From contig JAKACE010000134.1 of NCBI GenBank assembly GCA_021821705.1, positions 1 through 5,815 of the forward strand: a stretch of 5,815 nucleotides of DNA, written 5' to 3'. This document shows positions 1 to 4,937 of the stretch, piece by piece. The notes under the pieces are model-generated. The model was not told the origin of the DNA and searched no databases. It saw nothing but the letters and a program-made list of their open reading frames with translations. The stretch comes from Actinomycetes bacterium (GTDB lineage Bacteria > Actinomycetota > Acidimicrobiia > Acidimicrobiales > Palsa-688). Numbering within the stretch: position 1 is the stretch's first letter; every line of letters starts with the position of its first letter. A program made the position numbers and the translations under genes.

Positions 1-710
1 GATGTGACGATGCTGTAGCGCAGTTGAGGCAGGGTCACGTGCCAGAACGACTGCCACATATTGACCCCGTCGACTGTCGCAGCGTCGTAGAGCTCCCCGG
101 GTATGGAGCGCCGTCCGGCCTGGAATATCAGCGTGTGGAAGGGCACGAACTGCCAGGCGATGATCACCACGATGGTGAAAAGGGCGAGGTTGGGGCTTCC
201 CAGCCAGTTCTGGTCGAGGAACCCGAGGTGCAGGTGCGTCCCCAACCAGGCCAGGCCTCCGAACTGGGGGAAGAGGAAGCTCTGCCACATGAGCGAGAGG
301 CCGGCAGTGGACAGCAGGAGCGGCACCAGGTAGACAGCGGCATAGACGGCGCGGTAGCGCTGGGTGCCGGCGACGAATATGCCCAGGGCCATTGCCAGTG
401 GTGTCTGCGCCAGCCAGCTGAGGCCCGCCAGTTCGAACGTCACGAGCAGGGAATGATGGGCTACCGGGTCGGCCAGGAAGCGGTCCCAGTTGGCCAGGCC
501 AACCCAGCGGAGACGTCCTATGAGGTTCCAGTCGGTGAAGGACAGGAAGAGGGCGAACACCGTGGGGACCACGATGAAGACGGCGTAGAGCGCCAGGGCC
601 GGGGAGATGCCGAGCAGGTCGCCCAAAAGGTCGCGCTGTTTGGCCGTCCTGGCCTCCCGGCGCGGGCGCCCGACCCCGGACTTGCCTAGGACCTCGGTTG
701 CCGTGGCCAT
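1..710 (-). CDS. Sugar ABC transporter permease, MalF/UgpA type (partial, C-terminus outside window)
   Basis: Inner-membrane permease subunit of a carbohydrate importer. It would pair with a second MalG-type permease and an ATPase, and receive substrate from the binding protein encoded just upstream. Reading from ATG at 710, 236 residues are present and the frame stays open to the window edge; complete relatives have about 290-310. A basic N-terminus (GRPRREARTAKQRD) is followed by a first membrane segment at about 34-57, with others at about 88-115, 120-143 and 176-198. The diagnostic BPD_transp_1 EAA loop is seen at about 207-229 (ELYDAATVDG, ending HVTLP), with the conserved Ala-Ala, Gly and Leu-Pro; this loop contacts the ATPase. 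'FTDWNL' and 'VGLANWDRFL' are typical of the MalF/UgpA/LacF branch. The start is supported by GAGGTGA a few bases upstream. It lies 199 bp after the binding-protein stop and is probably in the same transcript. The substrate cannot be read from the sequence. Confidence 0.93.
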   Translation of the reverse strand, partial: MATATEVLGKSGVGRPRREARTAKQRDLLGDLLGISPALALYAVFIVVPTVFALFLSFTDWNLIGRLRWVGLANWDRFLADPVAHHSLLVTFELAGLSWLAQTPLAMALGIFVAGTQRYRAVYAAVYLVPLLLSTAGLSLMWQSFLFPQFGGLAWLGTHLHLGFLDQNWLGSPNLALFTIVVIIAWQFVPFHTLIFQAGRRSIPGELYDAATVDGVNMWQSFWHVTLPQLRYSIVT

Positions 711-714
711 GAGT

Positions 715-721
715 TCACCTC
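715..721 (-). promoter_or_regulatory. Ribosome binding site of the permease gene
   Basis: On the minus strand GAGGTGA precedes the ATG at 710, with 7 bases between GAGG and the start codon. It fixes the permease start, and shows that this gene is translated independently of the binding-protein gene. Confidence 0.7.
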
Positions 722-840
722 GTGGGTAGGAGGGCCCGGCCCCGGGAGCCGGGGGACCTTGGAGCCGGGCCGTCCGATATGTTGGCGCCGCTCGGGACGT
801 CTGTGGCAGATGCCCCGGGGCCTCTCCCGTGCCCCCTTTT

Positions 841-876
841 CCGGAGGCGACGCCGGTCGGCCGGCGTCGCCTCCGG
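841..876 (-). other. Strong intergenic hairpin between binding-protein and permease genes
   Basis: Positions 841-856 and 861-876 are exact reverse complements: a 16-bp, GC-rich stem closed by the 4-base loop 857-860. It starts 33 bases after the binding-protein stop and ends 130 bases before the permease ATG. On the transcribed (minus) strand the stem is followed by AAAAGGGG, not a T-run, so it is not a textbook intrinsic terminator. By analogy with the malE-malF spacer of enteric bacteria, it may partly terminate transcription or block 3' exonucleases, giving more binding protein than permease. Some GC-rich bacteria are thought to terminate at hairpins without T-tracts, so full termination is also possible. 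The structure is seen directly; the role is inferred. Confidence 0.8.
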
Positions 877-909
877 GGGCGGTGGTGGGTAGCGCTTGGG
901 GCCGGCTGA

Positions 910-2235
910 CTACTGGAGCTTGTTCATGGTCTGGGCGAACTGCCTCGGAGTCTCGAGGAGGTCGAACACCTTGGACAGGTTGTCGAGCATCGGCTGCGCC
1001 TTGGTCGACCCGAGGGCCTGGTCCCAGGAGTACTGGAAGTACGGCGCCCTGAGGACGGCCCTGTACACCTGGAGCAGATAGGGCTTGAGATGCGGTACGG
1101 CGTTGAAGGCGCTCGGTGCCACCTTGAGCGCAGGCACCGCCCCTTGGGCTATGAGCTCCCTGGCGTACGCAGGGGAGTCCCAGCAGAACTTTGCAAAGGC
1201 CTCGGCCACGTACGTCTGGGCCGCGCTGAGGTGGGCAGCCAGGCCGACGTAAGTGGTCGTGTTGCCCTCGAGGTCGGCCGGGTTGCCCTTGCCACCCGGG
1301 ACGGCCGGGAAGGCTCCGATACCCAGGCTGCCGCTGTTGACCCATCCCGGGGCCAGCGAGGTCAGGAAGGTGATGTCCCAGTCACCCATCAGCTGCATCG
1401 CGGCGACGCCGCGGTACACCAAGGCGTCGGTGAACCCGGTGCCCCAGTCGATGGAGTTGTACCCCTTCTGGAAGGCATTGTCCTTCACGAGGGTCTGGAT
1501 GTCGGTCAGGGCCTTGATGACGGCGGGGTTGGACCAGGCGCCCTTCTTGCCGTCCTGGATGTTCAAGAAGACCTGCGGGCCACCTTCGCGGTCCGTGAAG
1601 TACTCCAGGTACATGAGCCCTTCCCACTCACCGTTGTTGCCCAGGGCGATGGCGGTGACGTTCTTCTTGGCCAGTGCCTTGACGTCTGCGAGCAGGCGTG
1701 TCGTCGTGGTCGGGAAACTGAGGTGGTTCTGCCGCAGCACGGCCTTGTTGTAGAAGAAGAAGACCGGTTGTGTACCTGTGAAGGGCATGCAGTACAGGAC
1801 GCCACCGTAGGTGCAGCTACCGAGCGCCGACTGGCCTGGGTCCCCGATGGGCTGGACGACCTTGGCCCCGATGTACTGCTGGAATATGCCGCCGCCCCAC
1901 GTTTGGAACAGAGCCGGCGGGCTGGAGCTCTGCAATGCCAGCAGGAGCTTCTGCTTGTAGACGTTGTTGTCGGGTACGACGTTCATGTTGACCGTGTCGC
2001 CAGGGTTGGCCTTGTCGAACGCCTTGGCCTGGGCGATGTAGTAGTTGTTCAGCGTTGCACCCTGGCTCTGGACCTCCACTGTGATGGTGGCGGTGGGTGC
2101 AGCCGCCGGCGCAGCCGAGGAGGCTGCCGGGAGTGCGACGATGACAGTCGCAGCAGTGCTCGTGGTCACTGCGGCTGCCAGGAGCGTGGTCGCGCGCTGC
2201 GACAGGCGCGGCCGTCTACGGGACGGTTTTGTCAC
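910..2235 (-). CDS. Extracellular sugar-binding protein, family 1 (ABC importer)
   Basis: Captures a carbohydrate outside the membrane and delivers it to the permease encoded downstream. The product has 441 residues, normal for SBP_bac_1 (MalE/UgpB-like) proteins. A basic n-region (KPSRRRPR) and a hydrophobic, Ala-rich stretch at about 15-40 form a Sec-like signal, with a plausible AxA cleavage site near 41-45. There is no lipobox cysteine, which is odd for a Gram-positive binding protein. Family features are the N-lobe strand ITVEVQSQG (51-59), 'AQAKAFDKANPGDTVNMNVV' (68-87), the hinge-type stretch GVLYCMPFTG...FYNKAVL (145-167), and MGDWDITFL (283-291), matching the usual GDW substrate-site motif. 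Cys141 and Cys149 are close enough for a disulfide. The start is GTG at 2235 with AGGAGGGG eight bases upstream; no better start is seen. It is divergent from the LacI-type gene and first in the transport operon. The ligand is unknown. Confidence 0.93.
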   Translation of the reverse strand: MTKPSRRRPRLSQRATTLLAAAVTTSTAATVIVALPAASSAAPAAAPTATITVEVQSQGATLNNYYIAQAKAFDKANPGDTVNMNVVPDNNVYKQKLLLALQSSSPPALFQTWGGGIFQQYIGAKVVQPIGDPGQSALGSCTYGGVLYCMPFTGTQPVFFFYNKAVLRQNHLSFPTTTTRLLADVKALAKKNVTAIALGNNGEWEGLMYLEYFTDREGGPQVFLNIQDGKKGAWSNPAVIKALTDIQTLVKDNAFQKGYNSIDWGTGFTDALVYRGVAAMQLMGDWDITFLTSLAPGWVNSGSLGIGAFPAVPGGKGNPADLEGNTTTYVGLAAHLSAAQTYVAEAFAKFCWDSPAYARELIAQGAVPALKVAPSAFNAVPHLKPYLLQVYRAVLRAPYFQYSWDQALGSTKAQPMLDNLSKVFDLLETPRQFAQTMNKLQ

Positions 2236-2241
2236 CTACTT

Positions 2242-2249
2242 CCCCTCCT
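2242..2249 (-). promoter_or_regulatory. Ribosome binding site of the binding-protein gene
   Basis: Minus-strand AGGAGGGG ends close to the GTG at 2235; the AGGAGG core (2244-2249) is eight bases from the start codon. It decides in favour of the GTG start. Confidence 0.8.
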
Positions 2250-2257
2250 GTTCAGGG

Positions 2258-2273
2258 CCCCGCCTCAGCGGGG
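2258..2273 (-). promoter_or_regulatory. Small hairpin in the leader next to the binding-protein RBS
   Basis: On the minus strand CCCCGC and GCGGGG form a perfect 6-bp stem with a 4-base loop, ending eight bases before the AGGAGGGG ribosome site. It sits in a predicted leader of about 170 bases. It could modulate ribosome access or mRNA stability, but may be chance in GC-rich DNA. Confidence 0.35.
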
Positions 2274-2368
2274 GTGTAGCACATGGGGATGCCAGCGGGC
2301 GGGGCCGGTCAGGTCGTGTCTCCCCCACTGCGATGCCTCGCCCCGGCAGCCCAGCTCGGTCAGAAACG

Positions 2369-2382
2369 TCGAAATCTTTCGA
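2369..2382. promoter_or_regulatory. LacI-type operator-like palindrome O2 (binding-protein side)
   Basis: TCGAAA and TTTCGA are perfect 6-bp inverted arms around the dinucleotide TC. The core CGAAAnnTTTCG is shared exactly with the palindrome in front of the repressor gene at 2614-2627; only the two central bases differ within those 12. It lies about 24-37 bases downstream of the predicted binding-protein transcription start, where a bound repressor could act as a roadblock. LacI-family operators usually have a central CG, so the TC centre suggests weaker binding. Repressor identity is inferred from the neighbouring gene. Confidence 0.55.
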
Positions 2383-2391
2383 GCCGGTAGC

Positions 2392-2403
2392 GTTAACGTT
2401 TAC
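2392..2403. promoter_or_regulatory. LacI-type operator-like palindrome O3 at the binding-protein promoter
   Basis: GTTAACGTTTAC is a near-perfect inverted repeat (5 of 6 pairs) around a central CG, close to the general LacI-family pattern with AACGTT at its centre. It begins just downstream of the predicted -10 hexamer of the binding-protein promoter, covering the first transcribed bases, so binding would block initiation or escape. Its centre is 22 bp from that of O2, about two helical turns, so both could be occupied on one face. It differs from O1 and O2 in the outer arms (no CGAAA), so it may bind the same protein less well or another LacI-type regulator. Confidence 0.5.
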
Positions 2404-2411
2404 TCATGGTC

Positions 2412-2440
2412 ACGATACCCTTGTCGCTCTCAGGCGTCAA
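2412..2440 (-). promoter_or_regulatory. Predicted promoter of the transport operon
   Basis: On the minus strand TTGACG (2440-2435) is separated by exactly 17 bases from TATCGT (2417-2412). This gives five of six -35 matches and four of six -10 matches to a housekeeping sigma promoter. The predicted start is near 2405, giving a leader of about 170 bases before the GTG at 2235. Operator-like palindromes lie immediately downstream at 2392-2403 and 2369-2382, supporting local repression. This is assigned by eye and has no experimental support. Confidence 0.55.
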
Positions 2441-2613
2441 GGGCCTGGCGTCGGGGTTTCGGCGCAGAGCGGCAAGCACGCTCCCGGTCCGGGGCGGCGC
2501 CTTCCTTCTCCGATGACGTAGCGCCCGCACCTGGACGTCCTTGCCCCGCAGGGGACCTACAACCGCTCGGAGGTACCGCCGCCGGCTCCGGTCCCGACAA
2601 GTTCCGGGTCTGG

Positions 2614-2627
2614 GCGAAACGTTTCGC
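2614..2627. promoter_or_regulatory. LacI-type operator O1 overlapping the repressor promoter
   Basis: GCGAAACGTTTCGC is a perfect 14-bp palindrome with the central CG typical of LacI-family operators (GAAACGTTTC core). It abuts the predicted -10 hexamer at 2628-2633, filling the -35/-10 spacer, so occupancy would exclude RNA polymerase and autorepress the repressor gene. The partly matching sites at 2369-2382 and 2392-2403 are about 220-245 bp away on the transporter side, so one regulator could control both divergent units, perhaps by looping. Confidence 0.75.
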
Positions 2628-2640
2628 TATAGTCGGCCCG
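2628..2640 (+). promoter_or_regulatory. Predicted -10 element and leaderless start of the LacI-type gene
   Basis: TATAGT (2628-2633) matches five of six bases of the -10 consensus. Six bases later is the in-frame GTG at 2640, which would be both transcription start and start codon. No Shine-Dalgarno sequence precedes GTG 2640 or ATG 2646, as expected for the leaderless genes common in actinobacteria. No convincing -35 hexamer is visible at the right distance. Confidence 0.55.
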
Positions 2641-3731
2641 TGACCATGCTCCCGGGCAGACAGGTGGCAGCGCCAGTTGGTTCGCCGGGACGGGGGCCGG
2701 ACCACTCCGGGGAAGGTGCTCCGCCGGACCGGAGCGCGGCCCGCCGGGTGACGATTGCCGATATCGCTCGACGCAGCGGCTTGTCCCCCGCCACGGTTTC
2801 CAAGGTGCTCAACGGCCGGCCGGACGTCTCGGCGCGGACGCGCCTGGTCGTGCAGGAGGCATTGGTCGGTGCCGGCTACAGGCGCCGGGGGAGCCTGGAA
2901 GCGCCGCCTCTGATCGACGTCGTCTTCAACGACTTCGACAGTCCTTGGGCGATCGAACTGGTCAGAGGGGCGGCGGCCGCCGCCCAGGCGGAGGGGCTCA
3001 CCGTGGCCTTCACGGCGCTGTCCGAGGGCGACGAACGCCGCATCTGGTTCGACCACATAACCTCCAGGGGGACCCGGGGCATCATGCTGCTGCTGTCGAA
3101 GCTCACCGAGCGCCAGCGGGGCGAGCTGGCGGCCCGCGGGCTGCCGTTCGTTGTCATCGACCCGACCGCCGAACCGGGGCCTGAAGTCAGCTCCGTGGGG
3201 GCGACCAATTGGTCGGGTGGCCTGGCGGCAACCAAGCACCTGGTCGAGCTCGGGCATCGCAGGATCGGGGTCATAACGGGACCGCCGGAGCTGCTCTGCA
3301 GCCGGGCCAGGTTGGACGGGTACAGGTCCGCTCTCGAGACGGCGGGCCTGGCCTTCGACGACGATCTGGTCCTCAGCGGGGACTTCCGGATGAAGGCCGG
3401 CTACGACCAGGCGCAGGTACTGTTCGGGCGCCGGCGGCGCCCGACCGCCATATTCGCCGGCAACGACCTGTCCGCTCTCGGGGTGCTGCGCGCGGCGCGG
3501 GACGCGGGGCTGCGGGTGCCCGACGACCTGAGCGTGGTGGGCTTCGACGACATTCCCCTCGCAGAGTGGAGCACCCCGTCGCTCACCACCGTGCGCCAGC
3601 CCCTCATCGAGATGGCGGCGGTGGCAGTGCGCATCCTGCTCGACAGCTCCGGTTCGGACGAGTCGCTCGGGCGCCGCGTGGAGCTGGCCACCGACCTGGT
3701 CGTGCGTGAGAGCACAGCGCCTCCCGGATAG
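2640..3731 (+). CDS. LacI-family transcriptional repressor
   Basis: DNA-binding repressor that probably controls the divergent sugar-transport operon and itself, with a sugar or sugar derivative as inducer. From GTG 2640 it has 363 residues. The LacI helix-turn-helix is at about 37-59 (VTIADIARRSGLSPATVSKVLNG). The effector domain follows at about 90-363, with FAGNDLSALGVLRAARDAG at 273-291 and VVGFDDIPLAEWSTPSLTTV at about 299-318, both family hallmarks. The usual hinge helix (PNxxARxL) is replaced by a short GYRRRG segment before 'LIDVVFNDFDSPWAIELVRG', which as I recall marks an actinobacterial subgroup. About 36 residues precede the HTH, unusual for a family that normally begins 1-10 residues before it. 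Alternative starts are ATG 2646, GTG 2664 and GTG 2748 (directly at VTIAD). I prefer 2640 because TATAGT lies at the right distance for a leaderless start. An open frame back to TTG 2541 would run through the operator and is unlikely. Confidence 0.93.
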   Translation: MTMLPGRQVAAPVGSPGRGPDHSGEGAPPDRSAARRVTIADIARRSGLSPATVSKVLNGRPDVSARTRLVVQEALVGAGYRRRGSLEAPPLIDVVFNDFDSPWAIELVRGAAAAAQAEGLTVAFTALSEGDERRIWFDHITSRGTRGIMLLLSKLTERQRGELAARGLPFVVIDPTAEPGPEVSSVGATNWSGGLAATKHLVELGHRRIGVITGPPELLCSRARLDGYRSALETAGLAFDDDLVLSGDFRMKAGYDQAQVLFGRRRRPTAIFAGNDLSALGVLRAARDAGLRVPDDLSVVGFDDIPLAEWSTPSLTTVRQPLIEMAAVAVRILLDSSGSDESLGRRVELATDLVVRESTAPPG

Positions 3732-3732
3732 T

Positions 3733-3742
3733 CCGGCGCCGG
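3733..3742. other. Palindromic 11-bp gap between convergent genes
   Basis: CCGGCGCCGG, a perfect 10-bp palindrome, fills nearly the whole gap between the repressor stop (3729-3731) and the glycerate kinase stop (3743-3745, minus). An overlapping alternative, CCGGA-TAG-TCCGG (3724-3736), puts the repressor stop codon in a 3-base loop. Neither is followed by a T-run. The gap is too short for a conventional terminator, so each transcript probably runs into the 3' end of the other. Confidence 0.4.
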
Positions 3743-4786
3743 CTACCGAGGGCGGTACGGGCCTCCGGGCCGGTGGCCGTCGTCCAGTCCTTCCAGCCAA
3801 CCGGCGGTCACTTCGGCCACCAGGCCGGCGGTGCCTGCGAACGAGCGCTCCTCACCGTAGATGTCCACCAGCGAGAAGATGTCGAGGTGGGACGCGGCGT
3901 CGAGCGTCGAGGAACCGACCACCGCTGCGACCGGAAGCCCGCGCCGGCTGGCCAGTGTGCTCACGTGGCCGACCACCTTGCCCTCGAACGAGGTTGCGTC
4001 AAGCCTGCCTTCGCCGGTGACGACGGCGTTCACGCGCCCGAGGGTGTCGGCCAGGCCCAAGGCGGAGGCGACGAGGTCGCAGCCCGGTACGAGCTCGGCG
4101 CCCAGGGCGGCCAAGCCCCCGCCGAGGCCGCCGGCGGCCCCGCCCCCCGGCAGCGAGGTGACGTCGACGCCGAAGCGCTTGCGGTAGTGGTCGGCCAGGA
4201 CCTCGAGCCTGTTGGCGAGCAGGCGGACCTGCTCGGCGGTGGCACCCTTTTGGGGGGCGAAGACGGATGCCGCATCGAGGAAGCGGGTGCGCACGTCGCA
4301 GGCCACCCGGACGCGTACCGCTCGGTCGGCGAACCTGATGCCGTCGAGGGCCTGGACCGCACCCAGGCCGCCGTCGGTCGTGGCCGAACCGCCCACGGCG
4401 ACGACGATGTCCCGGGCACCGGCCTCGATGGCTGCTGCCACAAGTTGTCCAGTCCCGAACGTGGTGGCCGCCACCGGGTCGTTGCCCTCCATGCCGCCGA
4501 CCAGAGCCAGACCCGACGCCTGAGCCATCTCCACCACAGCCTGGGCGCCGTCGAGACGCCATTTCGCAATGGTCGGACGGCCGAGCGGCCCGGTCACCAC
4601 GCTGTCGCGGTTTGCCCCACCCAGCGCTTCCAATGTCCCCTCGCCGCCGTCGCCAAGGGGCAGCTCGACCGCCTGCCAGCCGGCCCGGGCGGCACCGAGC
4701 GCCACGGCTCGCGCCACGTCGACGGCGCTCAGGCTCCCTCGGAACTTGTCAGGAGCCGCGAGCACGACCCTAGGCAAGGTACTCAA
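3743..4786 (-). CDS. Glycerate kinase, type 1 (GlxK/GarK family)
   Basis: Cytoplasmic kinase that phosphorylates glycerate with ATP; this family generally makes 2-phosphoglycerate for lower glycolysis. Family motifs appear in order: APDKFRGSLSA (11-21; usual form APDSFKGSLSA), GDGGEGT (45-51), VGGSATTDGG (131-140), ACDV (162-165), VFAPQKGAT (175-183), PGGGAAGGLGGGL (213-225) and VTGEGRLDATSFEGKVV (256-272). At 347 residues it is shorter than the common 370-390. The segment between GGLGAVQALDG and ACDV is only about a dozen residues, where many relatives carry a longer Gly-rich loop. The start is TTG at 4786; an in-frame TGA lies 12-15 bases upstream, so no earlier start exists. TTG at codon 4 and GTG at codon 8 are alternatives. 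No clear ribosome site or operator-like palindrome is seen. It is convergent with the repressor gene and 151 bp after the baeRF stop, so it may have its own promoter. The family call is firm; the source of its substrate is not known. Confidence 0.93.
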   Translation of the reverse strand: MSTLPRVVLAAPDKFRGSLSAVDVARAVALGAARAGWQAVELPLGDGGEGTLEALGGANRDSVVTGPLGRPTIAKWRLDGAQAVVEMAQASGLALVGGMEGNDPVAATTFGTGQLVAAAIEAGARDIVVAVGGSATTDGGLGAVQALDGIRFADRAVRVRVACDVRTRFLDAASVFAPQKGATAEQVRLLANRLEVLADHYRKRFGVDVTSLPGGGAAGGLGGGLAALGAELVPGCDLVASALGLADTLGRVNAVVTGEGRLDATSFEGKVVGHVSTLASRRGLPVAAVVGSSTLDAASHLDIFSLVDIYGEERSFAGTAGLVAEVTAGWLEGLDDGHRPGGPYRPR

Positions 4787-4793
4787 CCGGCAT
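4770..4793 (-). other. Seven-codon open frame overlapping the glycerate kinase start
   Basis: Minus-strand ATG at 4793 opens MPVEYLA then TAG, in a different frame from the TTG start at 4786. It is the only ATG close to the kinase start and lies seven bases before it. It could capture ribosomes ahead of the weak TTG, or signal a base error in the sequence. It may also be chance. Confidence 0.25.
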
Positions 4794-4937
4794 CGCCGTC
4801 ACCCTAGGGCCGGCCCACTGAACAGGAAATGGTCTTCAAGGCCCGTAGTGGTGGTACTCAGCCTTGACCTGTGTGCAGCGCCGCAGGCCCACTCGCCGCC
4901 CTCGCCGCCGACACCCGGCTGGCGTTGGTCCCTGCGG
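4787..4937 (-). other. Spacer between baeRF-like and glycerate kinase genes
   Basis: This 151-bp spacer holds no open frame I would call a gene. CCGCAGG (4881-4887) and CCTGCGG (4931-4937) are complementary across a 43-base loop, the second arm just after the baeRF stop, giving a possible weak hairpin. TGAGTACC occurs on the minus strand at about 4852-4860 and again across the kinase start. No promoter fits well enough to annotate. Confidence 0.4.

Noticed and set aside
24..689. 221-residue plus-strand open frame at the left edge
   Set aside because: Antisense shadow of the permease, whose minus-strand translation has membrane segments and the EAA loop.
733..771. Competing GC-rich hairpins upstream of the permease (arms 735-740/748-753 and 733-740/764-771)
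   Set aside because: Short arms in very GC-rich sequence; expected by chance, with no T-run or conserved element.
2541..2640. Extended TTG start giving a 396-residue LacI protein
   Set aside because: It would put the operator and -10 element inside the coding region and add a further 33 Arg-rich residues to an already long N-terminus.
1090..2643. 517-residue plus-strand open frame opposite the binding-protein gene
   Set aside because: No recognisable domain, with composition (R, G, V, L, D rich) typical of a shadow frame in GC-rich DNA. The minus-strand frame has a signal peptide, family motifs and a ribosome site.
2430..3800. 456-residue minus-strand open frame opposite the LacI-type gene, longer than the real gene
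   Set aside because: Pro/Arg/Gly-rich with no motif; the plus strand encodes an unmistakable LacI protein. It also runs across the divergent promoters and into the kinase 3' end.
3773..4807. 344-residue plus-strand frame opposite the glycerate kinase
   Set aside because: No family resemblance; the antisense kinase carries all conserved motifs in order.
4779..4860. Repeat of TGAGTACC on the minus strand as a possible regulator site
   Set aside because: Only an 8-9-base match between two copies, one overlapping the kinase start codon; no palindrome and no nearby matching regulator.
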